A stretch of 42,109 nucleotides of DNA, from contig JAGQUR010000018.1 of NCBI GenBank assembly GCA_020438395.1, positions 1 through 42,109 of the forward strand. The letters are read 5' to 3'. Source of the DNA: Solirubrobacterales bacterium. GTDB taxonomy: Bacteria; Actinomycetota; Thermoleophilia; Solirubrobacterales; 70-9. The position numbers and the translations under genes were made by a program. Below the pieces are notes generated by a model. That model had not been told where the DNA came from, did not search any database, and was given only the letters and a program-made list of their open reading frames with translations. Positions 1 to 8,313 of the stretch are shown one piece after another; the stretch's first letter is position 1; the number at the start of each line of letters is the position of its first letter.

Positions 1-269
1 CAGAGTTTCTTGAGAAGGTCGCCGGTGACGAGCGCATCGGGAGCAAGAAGGCCGCGGCCGACGCCGTCGACGCCGTTCTGGACGCGATCACCGACACCCT
101 GACCGCGGGTGGCGAGGTCAACTTCACCGGCTTCGGCAAGTTCCACGTCGCCGAGCGCAGCGCCCGCCAGGGCGTGAACCCCCGTACCGGTGAGCGCATC
201 ACCATCGCCGGTGGCAAGGTTCCGCGCTTCTCGGCCGGATCCGCTCTGAAGAAGCAGGTCAAGGGCTGA
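1..269 (+). CDS. hup: HU family DNA-binding protein, 5' end outside window
   Basis: Nucleoid-associated protein that binds and bends DNA as a dimer. The frame starting at base 3 gives 88 residues to the TGA at 267-269. The HU signature around GFGKFHVAERSARQGVNPRT, with the DNA-binding beta-arm, is clear, as is the basic C-terminal tail ending KKQVKG. HU proteins are about 90 residues, so only about 4-5 N-terminal residues are missing and the promoter lies outside the window. There is no long Lys/Ala-rich tail like that of mycobacterial HupB. The stop overlaps a possible CTG start of pyrF (CTGA), suggesting co-transcription. Confidence 0.93.
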   Translation, partial: EFLEKVAGDERIGSKKAAADAVDAVLDAITDTLTAGGEVNFTGFGKFHVAERSARQGVNPRTGERITIAGGKVPRFSAGSALKKQVKG

Positions 270-292
270 GCCTCTTCATTGATCGGGCTGCG

Positions 293-1147
293 GTGCTCGC
301 AGAAGAGCGCCGCAGCCAGATCTGCCTCGGCCTGGATCCCGATCCGGCCGGGCTCGGTGACTCGATCACCGATTGGGTCGACGGGTCCCCGGCCGAAGCC
401 GCCGGGGCCGCCGTTTCCGCCCATTGCCGGAGGATCATCGATCTGGCCGGCCCCTCCTGCATTGCCGTCAAACCGCAGCTCGCCTGTTTCGAGCGACTGG
501 GCTGGCCAGGCTGGAGGGCGCTTGAAGAAGTCTGCGAGGCGGCCCGGGAAGCGGGGCTGCTGGTCGTCGCCGACGGCAAGCGCGGCGACGTTCCGGTTTC
601 GGCAAAGGCCTACGGGCAGGCCATGGTCGGGGTTACGGACTCACCCTTCGGCCCGGTCGATGGTCTCGGCGCCGACGCGTTCACCGCGAACCCCCTGCTG
701 GGGGAAGACGCATTGGAGCCGATGGTTGCCGCGGCGGAAGCGGCGGGTGCCGGTGTCTTCTCCCTGGTCCGGACCAGCAACCCCGGCGCGGCAGACGTCG
801 AGGATCTTCCCACTCAGGATGGACCGGTCCATGAACAACTGGCGCGCATGGTCGACCGCTTCGGTGATCGCCTCGGTGGGAGGGAAAGCAGACTTTCCGG
901 CATGGGAGCGGTGGTCGGGGCGACCGCGCCCGAGCACATCGCACGCCTGCGCGAACTCATGCCGCGGGCGATGTTCCTGATCCCGGGGGTCGGGGCCCAG
1001 GGCGGGCGCCCGGAAGATCTCGGCGCAGCTTTCGTCGCCGGCAGGGCAGGCGCGATGGTCGCCGCTTCGAGATCGATCGCCGGGGCCGATGACCCCGCCG
1101 CAGCAGCGGAAGAGCTGAGGGCGGCGGTCTGGGCCGTCTCCGGTTGA
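293..1147 (+). CDS. pyrF: orotidine 5'-phosphate decarboxylase
   Basis: Cytoplasmic enzyme that decarboxylates OMP to UMP, the last step of pyrimidine synthesis. The 284-residue product fits the longer type-2 PyrF subfamily. Visible marks are QICLGLDPDP near the N-terminus, the catalytic DGKRGD at about residue 99-104 (DxKxxD of the family), and the phosphate-binding IPGVGAQGG followed by GRAGAMVAASR near the C-terminus. The listed start is GTG at 293, which has no Shine-Dalgarno sequence. In the same frame upstream lies SLFIDRAA, resembling the conserved F-x-DR N-terminus of the family, so the true start could be CTG at 266, overlapping the hup stop as CTGA. No other pyr genes are adjacent on the visible side. 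Confidence 0.95.
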   Translation: MLAEERRSQICLGLDPDPAGLGDSITDWVDGSPAEAAGAAVSAHCRRIIDLAGPSCIAVKPQLACFERLGWPGWRALEEVCEAAREAGLLVVADGKRGDVPVSAKAYGQAMVGVTDSPFGPVDGLGADAFTANPLLGEDALEPMVAAAEAAGAGVFSLVRTSNPGAADVEDLPTQDGPVHEQLARMVDRFGDRLGGRESRLSGMGAVVGATAPEHIARLRELMPRAMFLIPGVGAQGGRPEDLGAAFVAGRAGAMVAASRSIAGADDPAAAAEELRAAVWAVSG

Positions 1148-1154
1148 ATCCGCC

Positions 1155-1185
1155 CGGATCGGACGGGTTCCTGCTTGCCGATCCG
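1155..1185 (+). terminator. possible hairpin downstream of pyrF
   Basis: CGGATCGG at 1155-1162 and CCGATCCG at 1178-1185 form a perfect 8-bp inverted repeat with a 15-base loop, beginning 8 bases after the pyrF stop. No T-run follows, so intrinsic termination is uncertain. It may be a transcript 3'-end stabiliser. Confidence 0.3.
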
Positions 1186-1253
1186 CGGTAGCGGTAACTT
1201 TTCGACCCCGGTCAGCCTTCCGGCATTCGCCGTACGGCCGCCCCTTCGGTCCA

Positions 1254-1574
1254 ATGGAAGAAAAGAAGAAGAACTCCCAGATCGCCCGGCTCCTGGCCGC
1301 AATCGCGCTCGTCGGCGCGGTGCTCATCCTGATCGTGGTGATTTCAGGGAACTCGGGGAGCGATGACAAGGGCAATACGAAGAAGGCGAACCCGGCCAAA
1401 CAGCAGGCCAAGAAGAAGCCGAAGACGACCGCCAAGACTTACGAAGTCAAGGAAGGGGACACCCTGACCACCATCGCGCACAAGACGGGGGTTTCCGTTC
1501 AGCGGATTGAAGCGTTGAACCCCGACCTTGATCCCCAGGCCCTCCAGGTGGGCCAGGAACTCAAGCTGCGTTGA
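1254..1574 (+). CDS. LysM domain membrane protein
   Basis: A 106-residue single-pass membrane protein. It has a short charged N-terminus (MEEKKKNSQ), one transmembrane helix at about residues 11-31, a Lys/Ala/Pro-rich linker (about 38-60) and a C-terminal LysM domain (about 62-105, YEVKEGDTLTTIAHKTGVSV onward). LysM domains bind N-acetylglucosamine-containing glycans, so the likely role is a peptidoglycan-contacting wall protein; this is inferred from the family. The TGA stop at 1572-1574 overlaps the TTG start of the carboxypeptidase gene, so the two are probably translationally coupled. No Shine-Dalgarno sequence is evident before the ATG. Confidence 0.85.
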   Translation: MEEKKKNSQIARLLAAIALVGAVLILIVVISGNSGSDDKGNTKKANPAKQQAKKKPKTTAKTYEVKEGDTLTTIAHKTGVSVQRIEALNPDLDPQALQVGQELKLR

Positions 1575-2815
1575 CGGGTCGGCCCCGGCTCGCACTCCTG
1601 CTCCTGCTCCTGGCCGTCTGGGGGGCAGGGACCGCCACGGCCACGGCCGCGTCGGCTCCCGAACGGGGTCCGAAGCTCGACGCCAAGGCCTGGATCGTGA
1701 TCGACGCCCGGACCGGTCAGCCGCTGGCCGGCCACGCGGTGAACCGTCACCTGGGAATGGCTTCGACCACGAAGATGATGACCGCCTACCTGTCGGTCAG
1801 GAACCTTCCTTTCCGGAAAAGGGTCAAGGCCGGCAAATATGACCCGGATCCGGCCGAATCGCTGATGGGTCTGGAGCCGGGCCAGGTCGTTTCGGTCCGT
1901 GACCTGCTCTACGGACTGATGATGCTGAGCGGAAACGATGCGGCGGTCACCCTGGCCAAGGCCGTGTCCGGGAGCGAGAAGAAGTTCGTCAGGTTGATGA
2001 ACCGGACCGCGAGGCAACTCGGTCTGGACGACACCCATTACGACAATCCGGTCGGTCTCGACGGTCCCAGCCATTACACGTCGGCAGCCGACCTGGCGAA
2101 ACTCGGCCGGATCGTTATGGGCATGCCGAGGCTGAGGAAAATCGCCGGTTCGCGGAAGGCGAAGCTGACCAGTTATCGCCCGCCGGTCACCATAGAAACC
2201 ACCGACAGCTTCCTGCGCGACAACGGGTGGGCCCGGGGAATCAAGACCGGCCACACGCTCGGCACCGGTTACACGCTGGCCTCGGACGGGCGCCGCAAGG
2301 CGACCGAGCTGATCGGCGCGGTCATCGGCACTCCGACCGAAGAGGCCCGGAACGACGAAACGGTCCGGCTGCTCGACTGGGGGTTCGACCAGTACACGAA
2401 GCGGGTTCCGGTCAAGGTGGACAAGCCGGTGGCCATGGTGCCGGTGCGCTACGAGGACCAGGACCTGCCCGTGAAATCGAGGCGGCGGGTCCGGATCGGA
2501 GTGCGGAAGGGGGAGTCCCTCACGGTCGTGACCGACCTGCCCGGAGAGGTGGAAGGACCGATCCCGGCCGGCCAGAGGATCGGCATGGCGACGGTACGGC
2601 TGAACGGCGAACCCTTCGCCAGGGTGCCGCTCTTTGCAGGCCGGGCGGTTGGGAAGCCGTCGCTGATCGACAGGTTGATGGGCAACCCGCTCTGGATTGC
2701 CGGCCTGCTTGTGCTCGTCCTCTTCGCAATACTTGCTGTGTTGCTTCTGGTGCGGTGGCGCCGGGAAAGGAACGCGAGGAAGAGGCTTCAGAAAGTGCTC
2801 AGGACGAGACAATGA
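1571..2815 (+). CDS. D-alanyl-D-alanine carboxypeptidase (PBP5/DacF type, S11 family)
   Basis: Serine penicillin-binding protein that trims the terminal D-Ala from peptidoglycan stem peptides outside the membrane. The 414-residue product has a signal peptide (about 1-27), the SxxK motif STTK at residues 65-68 with the nucleophile Ser65, SGN at 120-122, and KTG at 225-227. A C-terminal domain follows, then a transmembrane helix at about 378-402 with an Arg/Lys-rich cytoplasmic end. The anchor is thus a true helix rather than the amphipathic anchor of E. coli PBP5. The TTG start at 1571 overlaps the LysM gene stop (TTGA), and the TGA stop overlaps the next ATG (ATGA). The pairing with a LysM protein supports a wall-remodelling role. 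Confidence 0.93.
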   Translation: MTGRPRLALLLLLLAVWGAGTATATAASAPERGPKLDAKAWIVIDARTGQPLAGHAVNRHLGMASTTKMMTAYLSVRNLPFRKRVKAGKYDPDPAESLMGLEPGQVVSVRDLLYGLMMLSGNDAAVTLAKAVSGSEKKFVRLMNRTARQLGLDDTHYDNPVGLDGPSHYTSAADLAKLGRIVMGMPRLRKIAGSRKAKLTSYRPPVTIETTDSFLRDNGWARGIKTGHTLGTGYTLASDGRRKATELIGAVIGTPTEEARNDETVRLLDWGFDQYTKRVPVKVDKPVAMVPVRYEDQDLPVKSRRRVRIGVRKGESLTVVTDLPGEVEGPIPAGQRIGMATVRLNGEPFARVPLFAGRAVGKPSLIDRLMGNPLWIAGLLVLVLFAILAVLLLVRWRRERNARKRLQKVLRTRQ

Positions 2816-3768
2816 TCATCTCCGTGACCCTGAATGCGGCGATTGACCGCACCGTCGCGGTACCCAACTTGCGGCTTGGTCACAGGCATCGCTCGGTTGA
2901 GACGAGGACCGTGCCGGGCGGCAAGGGCATCAACGTCGCCAGGGCGCTCGGGCTGCTCGGACGGCCGGTGATCGCGACCGGACTGGTCGGGGGCGGCAAC
3001 GGTGACCGGGTCCTCAAACAACTCGGTGAAGAGGGCCTGCTGACCGACTTCATCCGGATCGCCGAGGAGACAAGGTTCAACCTCGCCCTCGTCGACCCGA
3101 CCACCGGCGAGCAGACCGAAGTCAACGAACGCGGCCCCCGGGTCAGCCCGGAGGAACTGGACGCCTTCATCGAGAGGCTCGACTACCTGGCCGGGGGAGC
3201 CAAGCTCTGTGTGCTGGCCGGGAGCCTGCCCCCGGGAATCGACGTCGAGTTCTATGCCCGCCTTGTCGAGGCACTGAAGCGGGTCGGAATGCCCGTACTG
3301 CTCGACTCCGAGGGAGAGGCCATGTCGGCCGGCATGAGGGCCGGTCCGGACATGATCACGCCCAACAAACTCGAGGCCGAGGAGCTTGTCGGCCACGAAT
3401 TCGAGTCGCGGGCGGAGATGTTCGGGGTGCTCTCGGAACTGGTCGACATGGGTCCTGCCCAGGCGGCGATCACCCTGCCCGAAGGCTGCGTGGCGATCGT
3501 CGGCGAGGGTCCCGGACAGCGGATTCTCGAGGCGTTGATCGAGCCGCTCGAGCCGATTTCGACGGTCGGATCCGGCGATGCCTTCGTGGCCGGCTACATC
3601 GCCGCCCTCTACGACGGCGGCAGTCCGGAGGAATGCCTGGCTTACGGAGTTGCCTGCGGAGCCGAATCGACCCAGCATCTCGGCGCGGGCCGGATCGACC
3701 GGGGCCGGGCCGAGAGCCTGCTCGGCAACGTCGAGGTACGCCAGCTCCAGCTTCCGGCTGAAGTATGA
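2812..3768 (+). CDS. PfkB-family hexose kinase, 1-phosphofructokinase-like
   Basis: A 318-residue ribokinase/PfkB-family sugar-phosphate kinase, most like 1-phosphofructokinase (FruK) and tagatose-6-phosphate kinase (LacC). It starts MIISVTLNAAIDR, typical of the FruK/LacC branch, has the substrate-site GGKG motif in PGGKGINVARA (35-45), and the C-terminal GSGDA motif at 253-257 with the catalytic Asp256. The ATG start at 2812 overlaps the carboxypeptidase stop as ATGA; the frame is open far upstream but that part only shadows the carboxypeptidase gene. No fructose PTS or fruR gene is nearby, so the substrate (fructose 1-phosphate, fructose 6-phosphate or tagatose 6-phosphate) cannot be settled. 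Coupling to wall genes is unusual. Confidence 0.88.
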   Translation: MIISVTLNAAIDRTVAVPNLRLGHRHRSVETRTVPGGKGINVARALGLLGRPVIATGLVGGGNGDRVLKQLGEEGLLTDFIRIAEETRFNLALVDPTTGEQTEVNERGPRVSPEELDAFIERLDYLAGGAKLCVLAGSLPPGIDVEFYARLVEALKRVGMPVLLDSEGEAMSAGMRAGPDMITPNKLEAEELVGHEFESRAEMFGVLSELVDMGPAQAAITLPEGCVAIVGEGPGQRILEALIEPLEPISTVGSGDAFVAGYIAALYDGGSPEECLAYGVACGAESTQHLGAGRIDRGRAESLLGNVEVRQLQLPAEV

Positions 3769-3934
3769 ATCTCGGACCGGGGGACAGCCGCCCGCGGGTT
3801 TTCCTGTACCGCGGTCGATCAACCGGTTGAACACCGCGATCTAGATTTGACCGTGCGATACGGGGCTTCTCCTCCCCGGTCATGTGGCAGTAATGGTGAG
3901 TTCAGGATTGGAAGCCGGGGCTCACTCCCTCCCT

Positions 3935-3971
3935 GTACGACCCTCGCTCCCAGGCAGAGCGGGGGTCGTAC
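3935..3971 (+). terminator. strong 15-bp hairpin, probable intrinsic terminator
   Basis: The left arm GTACGACCCTCGCTC (3935-3949) and right arm GAGCGGGGGTCGTAC (3957-3971) pair over 15 bp with one U-G wobble and a 7-base loop. The sequence then continues TCGTTTG, a weak T-tract. It lies 167 bases after the sugar-kinase stop and 130 bases before guaB3, so it may end the upstream operon or a small RNA in the gap. Confidence 0.6.
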
Positions 3972-4051
3972 TCGTTTGAGTGGCCGCTCCGGAGCCGGCA
4001 ACGGAAAACGCCGATGGGTGCAGAGGCGTAGTCTCTGGTCAAACGTCCGCA

Positions 4052-4070
4052 GGGGCGCGTAGTCTGCCCC
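4052..4070 (+). promoter_or_regulatory. candidate guaB3 promoter region
   Basis: A TAGTCT hexamer at 4060-4065 could be a -10 element about 35 bases upstream of the guaB3 start. It sits inside a GGGGC (4052-4056) / GCCCC (4066-4070) inverted repeat. A second GCGTAGTCT copy lies 31 bp upstream. No good -35 element is visible. Confidence 0.3.
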
Positions 4071-4100
4071 TCTTCACCCTCAGAGCCCTGGAGGACCTAA

Positions 4101-5306
4101 TTGGAAATTGAGATCGGCCGAGGCAAGAAAGGCCGACGCGCTTACGGATTCGACGATGTGGCCATCGTTCCTTCACGACGGACGCGGGATCCTGATGACA
4201 TCGACATCAGCTGGACCCTCGGCCCGTACCGGTTCGACCTGCCCCTGGTCGCTTCCGCAATGGATGGCGTCGTCAGCCCGGAAACCGCGGTTCTCGTCCA
4301 CAAGCTCGGTGGTCTCGGCGTGCTCAATCTCGAGGGCATCTGGACCCGCTTCGAAGACGCCGAGGACAAGCTCAAGCAGATTGCGAATTCGCCCAAGGAC
4401 GAGGCGACCGCCCTCATGCAGGAGATCTACGAGACCCCGGTCAAGAAGGAACTGATCGCCCAGCGGGTGGCCGAGATCAAGGCCGAAGGGGCCGTGGTCT
4501 GTGGCTCGTTCACCCCGCAGTCGGTTCAGGAGAATTACGAGGCTGCGCTCGAAGCGGGACTCGACATTTTGGTCATCCAGGGCACCGTCATTTCGGCCGA
4601 GCACGTTTCGACCACGGTCGAGCCGCTGAACCTGAAGGAGTTCATCGCCGAGGTGCCGATCCCGACCGTGGTCGGCGGCTGTGCCTCCTACTCGACGGGG
4701 CTCCACCTGATGCGGACCGGCGCGGTAGGCGTTCTGGTCGGCGTCGGCCCGGGTGCTGCCTGCACCACTCGCGGCGTGCTCGGAATCGGCGTTCCCCAGG
4801 CGACCGCGATCGCCGACGTGGCAGCCGCCCGCTCCCAGCACATGCTCGAGACCGGTGAATACGTCAACGTGATCGGCGACGGCGGCATGCGCACCGGCGG
4901 TGACATCTCCAAGGCGATCGCCTGTGGCGCCGACGCCGTGATGATCGGCTCCCCGCTCGCCCGCGCCAAGGAAGCTCCCGGCCGCGGCTACCACTGGGGC
5001 ATGGCGACATTCCATTCGTCACTGCCGCGCGGAACCCGTGTCACCACCGTCCAGGACGGCACCATGGAGGAGATCCTGCTTGGCCCGGCCCACGAGAACG
5101 ACGGCACCTTCAACCTGATGGGTGCGCTTCGGACCTCGATGGCGACCACCGGTTACGAGGACATCCGCTCCTTCCAGCGGGCCGAGATGATGATCGCTCC
5201 GGCGCTGATGACCGAAGGCAAGAAGCTCCAGACCGAGCAGGCTGTCGGCATGGGCTCCAACGGACGCGCCGCCGTTTCGGCGGGCGTCGGGGTCGCTGAC
5301 GACTGA
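4101..5306 (+). CDS. guaB3: GuaB3 family IMP dehydrogenase-related protein
   Basis: A 401-residue TIM-barrel protein of the IMPDH/GMP reductase superfamily, of the GuaB3 branch common in Actinobacteria. The N-terminus MEIEIGRGKKGRRAYGFDDV and the VASAMDGVVSP segment (51-60) are typical of the branch. No CBS pair interrupts the barrel, unlike classical GuaB. The catalytic-loop cysteine is Cys221 in GPGAACTTRG, and IGDGGMRTGGD forms the phosphate site. The TTG start at 4101 is supported by a strong GGAGGA at 4090-4095. guaA follows after 29 bases, which places this protein in guanine nucleotide metabolism. Whether members act as IMP dehydrogenase, GMP reductase or otherwise is not settled from sequence alone. 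Confidence 0.92.
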   Translation: MEIEIGRGKKGRRAYGFDDVAIVPSRRTRDPDDIDISWTLGPYRFDLPLVASAMDGVVSPETAVLVHKLGGLGVLNLEGIWTRFEDAEDKLKQIANSPKDEATALMQEIYETPVKKELIAQRVAEIKAEGAVVCGSFTPQSVQENYEAALEAGLDILVIQGTVISAEHVSTTVEPLNLKEFIAEVPIPTVVGGCASYSTGLHLMRTGAVGVLVGVGPGAACTTRGVLGIGVPQATAIADVAAARSQHMLETGEYVNVIGDGGMRTGGDISKAIACGADAVMIGSPLARAKEAPGRGYHWGMATFHSSLPRGTRVTTVQDGTMEEILLGPAHENDGTFNLMGALRTSMATTGYEDIRSFQRAEMMIAPALMTEGKKLQTEQAVGMGSNGRAAVSAGVGVADD

Positions 5307-5335
5307 GTGGCTGAACCCGGGTCCCTCGTCCGCCG

Positions 5336-6883
5336 ATGACAGCCGCCACAACGGAGGAAGTGCTGGTCCTTGATTTCGGGGGCCAGTACTCCCAGCTCAT
5401 CGCCCGCCGCATCCGCGAATGCGGCGTATTCGCCGAACTGCTTCCGGCCAGCACCACGACCGAGCAGATCGAGGAGCGCAACCCGAAGGCACTGGTTCTC
5501 TCGGGAGGGCCTGCCTCGGTCTATGACCCGGGCGCACCCGAGTTCCCGGACCGGCTGGTCGAGCTCGGCGTTCCGGTGCTGGGCATCTGTTACGGCATGC
5601 AGGCGATGGCCAAGGCCCTCGGCGGGAAGGTCGAGGGAGCGGAATCGGGCGAATTCGGCCGGACCGAGCTCACGGTCACCGGGGATGGCGGAATCCTGCT
5701 GGGCGGGCTGCCAGGCGAGCAGACCTGCTGGATGAGCCACCGGGACTCGGTTTTCGAGGCTCCGGAAGGGTTCATCCCGATCGCCTCGACCCCGGGCTCC
5801 CCGGTGGCCGCTCTGGAGTCGGAGGAAAAGAAGCTCTACGGGATCCAGTTCCATCCCGAGGTCGTTCACACGCCTTACGGGACCGAGGTCCTCAAGCGCT
5901 TCCTGCGCGAGGTCGCCGGTTGCGAAGAGCAGTGGAGCGCCGCTTCGGTCGTGACCGAACAGGTTGCGGCGATTCGCGAACAGGTCGGCGAGGGCAAGGC
6001 GATCTGCGGACTTTCCGGCGGCGTCGATTCGAGCGTCGCAGCGAAGCTCGTCCACGAAGCGATCGGGGATCGCCTCACCTGCGTTTTCGTCGATCACGGA
6101 CTGATGCGCATGAACGAGGCCGAGCAGGTGGTCGAGGACTTCCAGCACTTCGGCATCCCTCTCGTCCACGTCGACGCCGAGGAACGGTTCCTGAGCAAGC
6201 TGGCCGGCGTGACCGACCCCGAGACCAAGCGCAAGATCATCGGCGAGGAGTTCATCCGTGTCTTCGAAGAGGAAGCCTCGAAAATCGAGGGAGCCGACTA
6301 CCTGGTTCAGGGGACCCTTTATTCCGACGTGATCGAATCCGGCGGTTCAGACCACGCGGCGACGATCAAGTCCCACCACAACGTCGGCGGCCTGCCCGAG
6401 GACCTCCAGTTCGAACTGGTCGAACCCCTGCGGATGCTCTTCAAGGATGAGGTTCGGGCGGTCGGCACCGAACTGGAGTTGCCCGACCGGATGGTCTGGC
6501 GCCAGCCCTTCCCGGGTCCCGGGCTCGGCATCCGCATCGTCGGCGGCGAAGTCAACCGGGAACGGCTCGACATCCTGCGCCAGGCCGATCACATCCTCCA
6601 CGAGGAGGTCGGCGGGGCCAACATGTACCGCGACCTCTGGCAGTTCTTCTGCGTGCTGCCGGTGATCCGCTCGGTCGGCGTCCAGGGTGACGGCCGCACC
6701 TACGCCTACCCGGTGGTGATCAGGGCGGTCACCTCCAAGGACGCGATGACCGCCGACTGGGCCCGAATCCCCTACGACGTCCTCGAGAAAGTCTCGAACC
6801 GGATCATCAACGAGGTATCCGGCGTCAACCGCGTGGCCTACGACATCACGTCGAAGCCGCCCGGCACCATTGAGTGGGAGTAG
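5336..6883 (+). CDS. guaA: GMP synthase (glutamine-hydrolysing)
   Basis: Converts XMP to GMP using ATP and ammonia from glutamine. The 515-residue protein has the full architecture: a class I glutamine amidotransferase domain (about 8-190) with nucleophile Cys85 in GICYGMQ and His173/Glu175 in FHPEVVH, then the ATP pyrophosphatase domain with the P-loop SGGVDSS (227-233), then the C-terminal dimerisation domain ending KPPGTIEWE. The ATG at 5336 fits the family N-terminus ([20 protein letters not shown] follows). It lies 29 bases downstream of guaB3, so the two are likely one guanine-synthesis operon. No riboswitch was recognised ahead of the pair. Confidence 0.98.
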   Translation: MTAATTEEVLVLDFGGQYSQLIARRIRECGVFAELLPASTTTEQIEERNPKALVLSGGPASVYDPGAPEFPDRLVELGVPVLGICYGMQAMAKALGGKVEGAESGEFGRTELTVTGDGGILLGGLPGEQTCWMSHRDSVFEAPEGFIPIASTPGSPVAALESEEKKLYGIQFHPEVVHTPYGTEVLKRFLREVAGCEEQWSAASVVTEQVAAIREQVGEGKAICGLSGGVDSSVAAKLVHEAIGDRLTCVFVDHGLMRMNEAEQVVEDFQHFGIPLVHVDAEERFLSKLAGVTDPETKRKIIGEEFIRVFEEEASKIEGADYLVQGTLYSDVIESGGSDHAATIKSHHNVGGLPEDLQFELVEPLRMLFKDEVRAVGTELELPDRMVWRQPFPGPGLGIRIVGGEVNRERLDILRQADHILHEEVGGANMYRDLWQFFCVLPVIRSVGVQGDGRTYAYPVVIRAVTSKDAMTADWARIPYDVLEKVSNRIINEVSGVNRVAYDITSKPPGTIEWE

Positions 6884-6913
6884 ATAGAACTCTCCATCCA
6901 GGACGGACTTGCC

Positions 6914-7912
6914 ATGAGGGCAATAGCTACGGGAATGACAACAATCGCTGTGCTTGTTTTCGGGAGTGGGGGCGCCCTGGCTTCGCGTGGGCAGATTCCG
7001 GACTACCTGCGGTTTCCCGCAGCCACCGTGAAACAGCTGAAGAAGGACCGGAGCGCCCGCGTCGCTGCCGGCAGCAACAGGCCGGTCTTCATCAAGGTCG
7101 GCGACTCGAACACGGCCACGCATCTGGCCCTGTACGGGCTGGGTTGTTACCGGTACAAGCCGAAGGGGCTTCGCAGTTCCCTGATCAAGGTGGTCAGGCG
7201 GTACAGGCGAACCAGCCTGGCGTCCGGACGGCTCGACGTTCCCGGCGCGAGCTGCCGGAACGGGAATCCGGACAACTCATTCAGCCGGATCTCCCTGGCT
7301 TCGCGGGGAGGGGCTTATTTCAGCTATGCCCTGGAGCCCGGCGAGACCTACGGACTCCCCTGCGCGGGATCGATCCTGGTCTGCGAGATCGAAGCAACCG
7401 GTCCCCGTTACGCCTTCATCCAGTTCGGAACCAACGAAGCTCTTCAGGCCCCGGAGGGGGATATGTCCGCCGGGCAGCTCGAGGAGATGCGGGCCCAGAT
7501 CTCGGAAATCGTCCGGGCCTGCCGGTCATACCGGGTTACTCCGGTGATCCTTACTGCGCCGGTGGCCCTCGACGGAGGCAACTGGACGCCCGGTGTTCCG
7601 GGCCGCGTGGTCGCGATCAACCAGATGATCCGCCAGACGGCGAAGGCCAGTCGGGCGCCCCTGATCGATCTCTGGCTTGCCCAGTCGGAAGTGATCGGGC
7701 CCCGGTTCAACTACGGGCTGGACAAGGGCGGGATTCACCTCTCCTCGTCTCCGAATACCGACCCGTGGCGGGGCACGGTCAACCTGTCAATTCTCAATCG
7801 CCGCCGGTACGGAATGAACCTGCGCAGCTATCTGATCCTCTCGGCTCTGGAAAAGCTCGATTCGATCAAGCCACGCCGGGGCGGACGCCCTCAGCGGCAC
7901 TCGGCGCAGTGA
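6914..7912 (+). CDS. exported SGNH/GDSL-type hydrolase
   Basis: A 332-residue protein with a signal peptide (about 1-24, cleavage probably near ALAS) and the spaced blocks of SGNH esterases/acetylhydrolases. Block I is KVGDSNT with the nucleophile Ser65. Block III is a variant, QFGTNEA, with Asn174. Block V is DKGGIHLS with Asp270 and His275. The substrate is unknown; related secreted enzymes deacylate sugars or lipids of the envelope. Several cysteines (about 78, 114, 150, 157, 203) could form disulfides outside the cell. It starts 30 bases after guaA without a clear Shine-Dalgarno sequence. Its 3' end overlaps the convergent zur gene by 22 bp. Confidence 0.75.
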   Translation: MRAIATGMTTIAVLVFGSGGALASRGQIPDYLRFPAATVKQLKKDRSARVAAGSNRPVFIKVGDSNTATHLALYGLGCYRYKPKGLRSSLIKVVRRYRRTSLASGRLDVPGASCRNGNPDNSFSRISLASRGGAYFSYALEPGETYGLPCAGSILVCEIEATGPRYAFIQFGTNEALQAPEGDMSAGQLEEMRAQISEIVRACRSYRVTPVILTAPVALDGGNWTPGVPGRVVAINQMIRQTAKASRAPLIDLWLAQSEVIGPRFNYGLDKGGIHLSSSPNTDPWRGTVNLSILNRRRYGMNLRSYLILSALEKLDSIKPRRGGRPQRHSAQ

Positions 7913-8313
7913 CCGTGGAGGGTCACTTCGTGTGATTCGAGACTAAAGCCCTTGCGACGGATGTGATGGATGGCCTCTTCAAGGGCTTCGTCTTCGAAGG
8001 GCTCAACCTTGCCGCAGTCGTCGCAGACGATGTGGTGATGATGGTGCCCCGAGGGCTCGACTTTCTCGTAGCCGTGGGCCGAGGCGCCGAGGTCGACTTT
8101 CCGGACCAGGCCCAGATCCTCCAGCTGTTCGATCGCCCGGTAGACGGTGGCGCGGCCGACCCCGTCCAGTTCGGCATCAATCTCGAGAGCGGTTACGGCG
8201 CAATCCCGTTCCGCCAGCAGGTCGATCACCCGTCGCCGGGGGATGCTGCGACGCAGGCCGGCCTCGGCGATCCGTCGGGCCGAATATTCAGACCAGCTGG
8301 GTGACTGGCTCAT
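7891..8313 (-). CDS. zur: Fur-family transcriptional regulator, probable zinc repressor Zur
   Basis: A metal-sensing dimeric repressor. The 140-residue protein has a winged-helix domain (about 1-75) and a dimerisation domain with the run HHHHH (about 90-94), and two CxxC pairs, CDDC (97-100) and CAEC (136-139), for structural zinc. The ATG at 8313 is chosen because AAGGAGA lies 7 bases upstream; the frame stays open a further 30 bases upstream without a better start. It is the last gene of the zinc-transport operon and overlaps the permease gene by 26 bp. That position and the two palindromic operators upstream of the operon make zinc the likely signal, but iron or manganese sensing cannot be excluded by sequence. 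Confidence 0.85.
   Translation of the reverse strand: MSQSPSWSEYSARRIAEAGLRRSIPRRRVIDLLAERDCAVTALEIDAELDGVGRATVYRAIEQLEDLGLVRKVDLGASAHGYEKVEPSGHHHHHIVCDDCGKVEPFEDEALEEAIHHIRRKGFSLESHEVTLHGHCAECR

Larger units (their letters stand above)
3769..4100 (+). other. 332-bp non-coding gap before guaB3
   Basis: No open frame here looks like a gene. The stretch holds a strong 15-bp hairpin (3935-3971) and two copies of GCGTAGTCT (4026-4034 and 4057-4065), each ending in a TAGTCT hexamer that could serve as a -10 element. A smaller inverted pair, GTGAG (3896-3900) and CTCAC (3921-3925), precedes the large hairpin. A small RNA ending at the hairpin is possible but I recognise no family. Confidence 0.5.

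Noticed and set aside
2227..2811. Possible 195-residue N-terminal extension of the sugar kinase
   Set aside because: The extension reads the carboxypeptidase gene out of frame and shows no domain. The kinase family N-terminus starts exactly at ATG 2812.
3842..3985. Signal recognition particle RNA or 6C RNA in the guaB3 gap
   Set aside because: The conserved SRP tetraloop and asymmetric-loop sequences are absent, and the C-rich loops of 6C RNA are not present.
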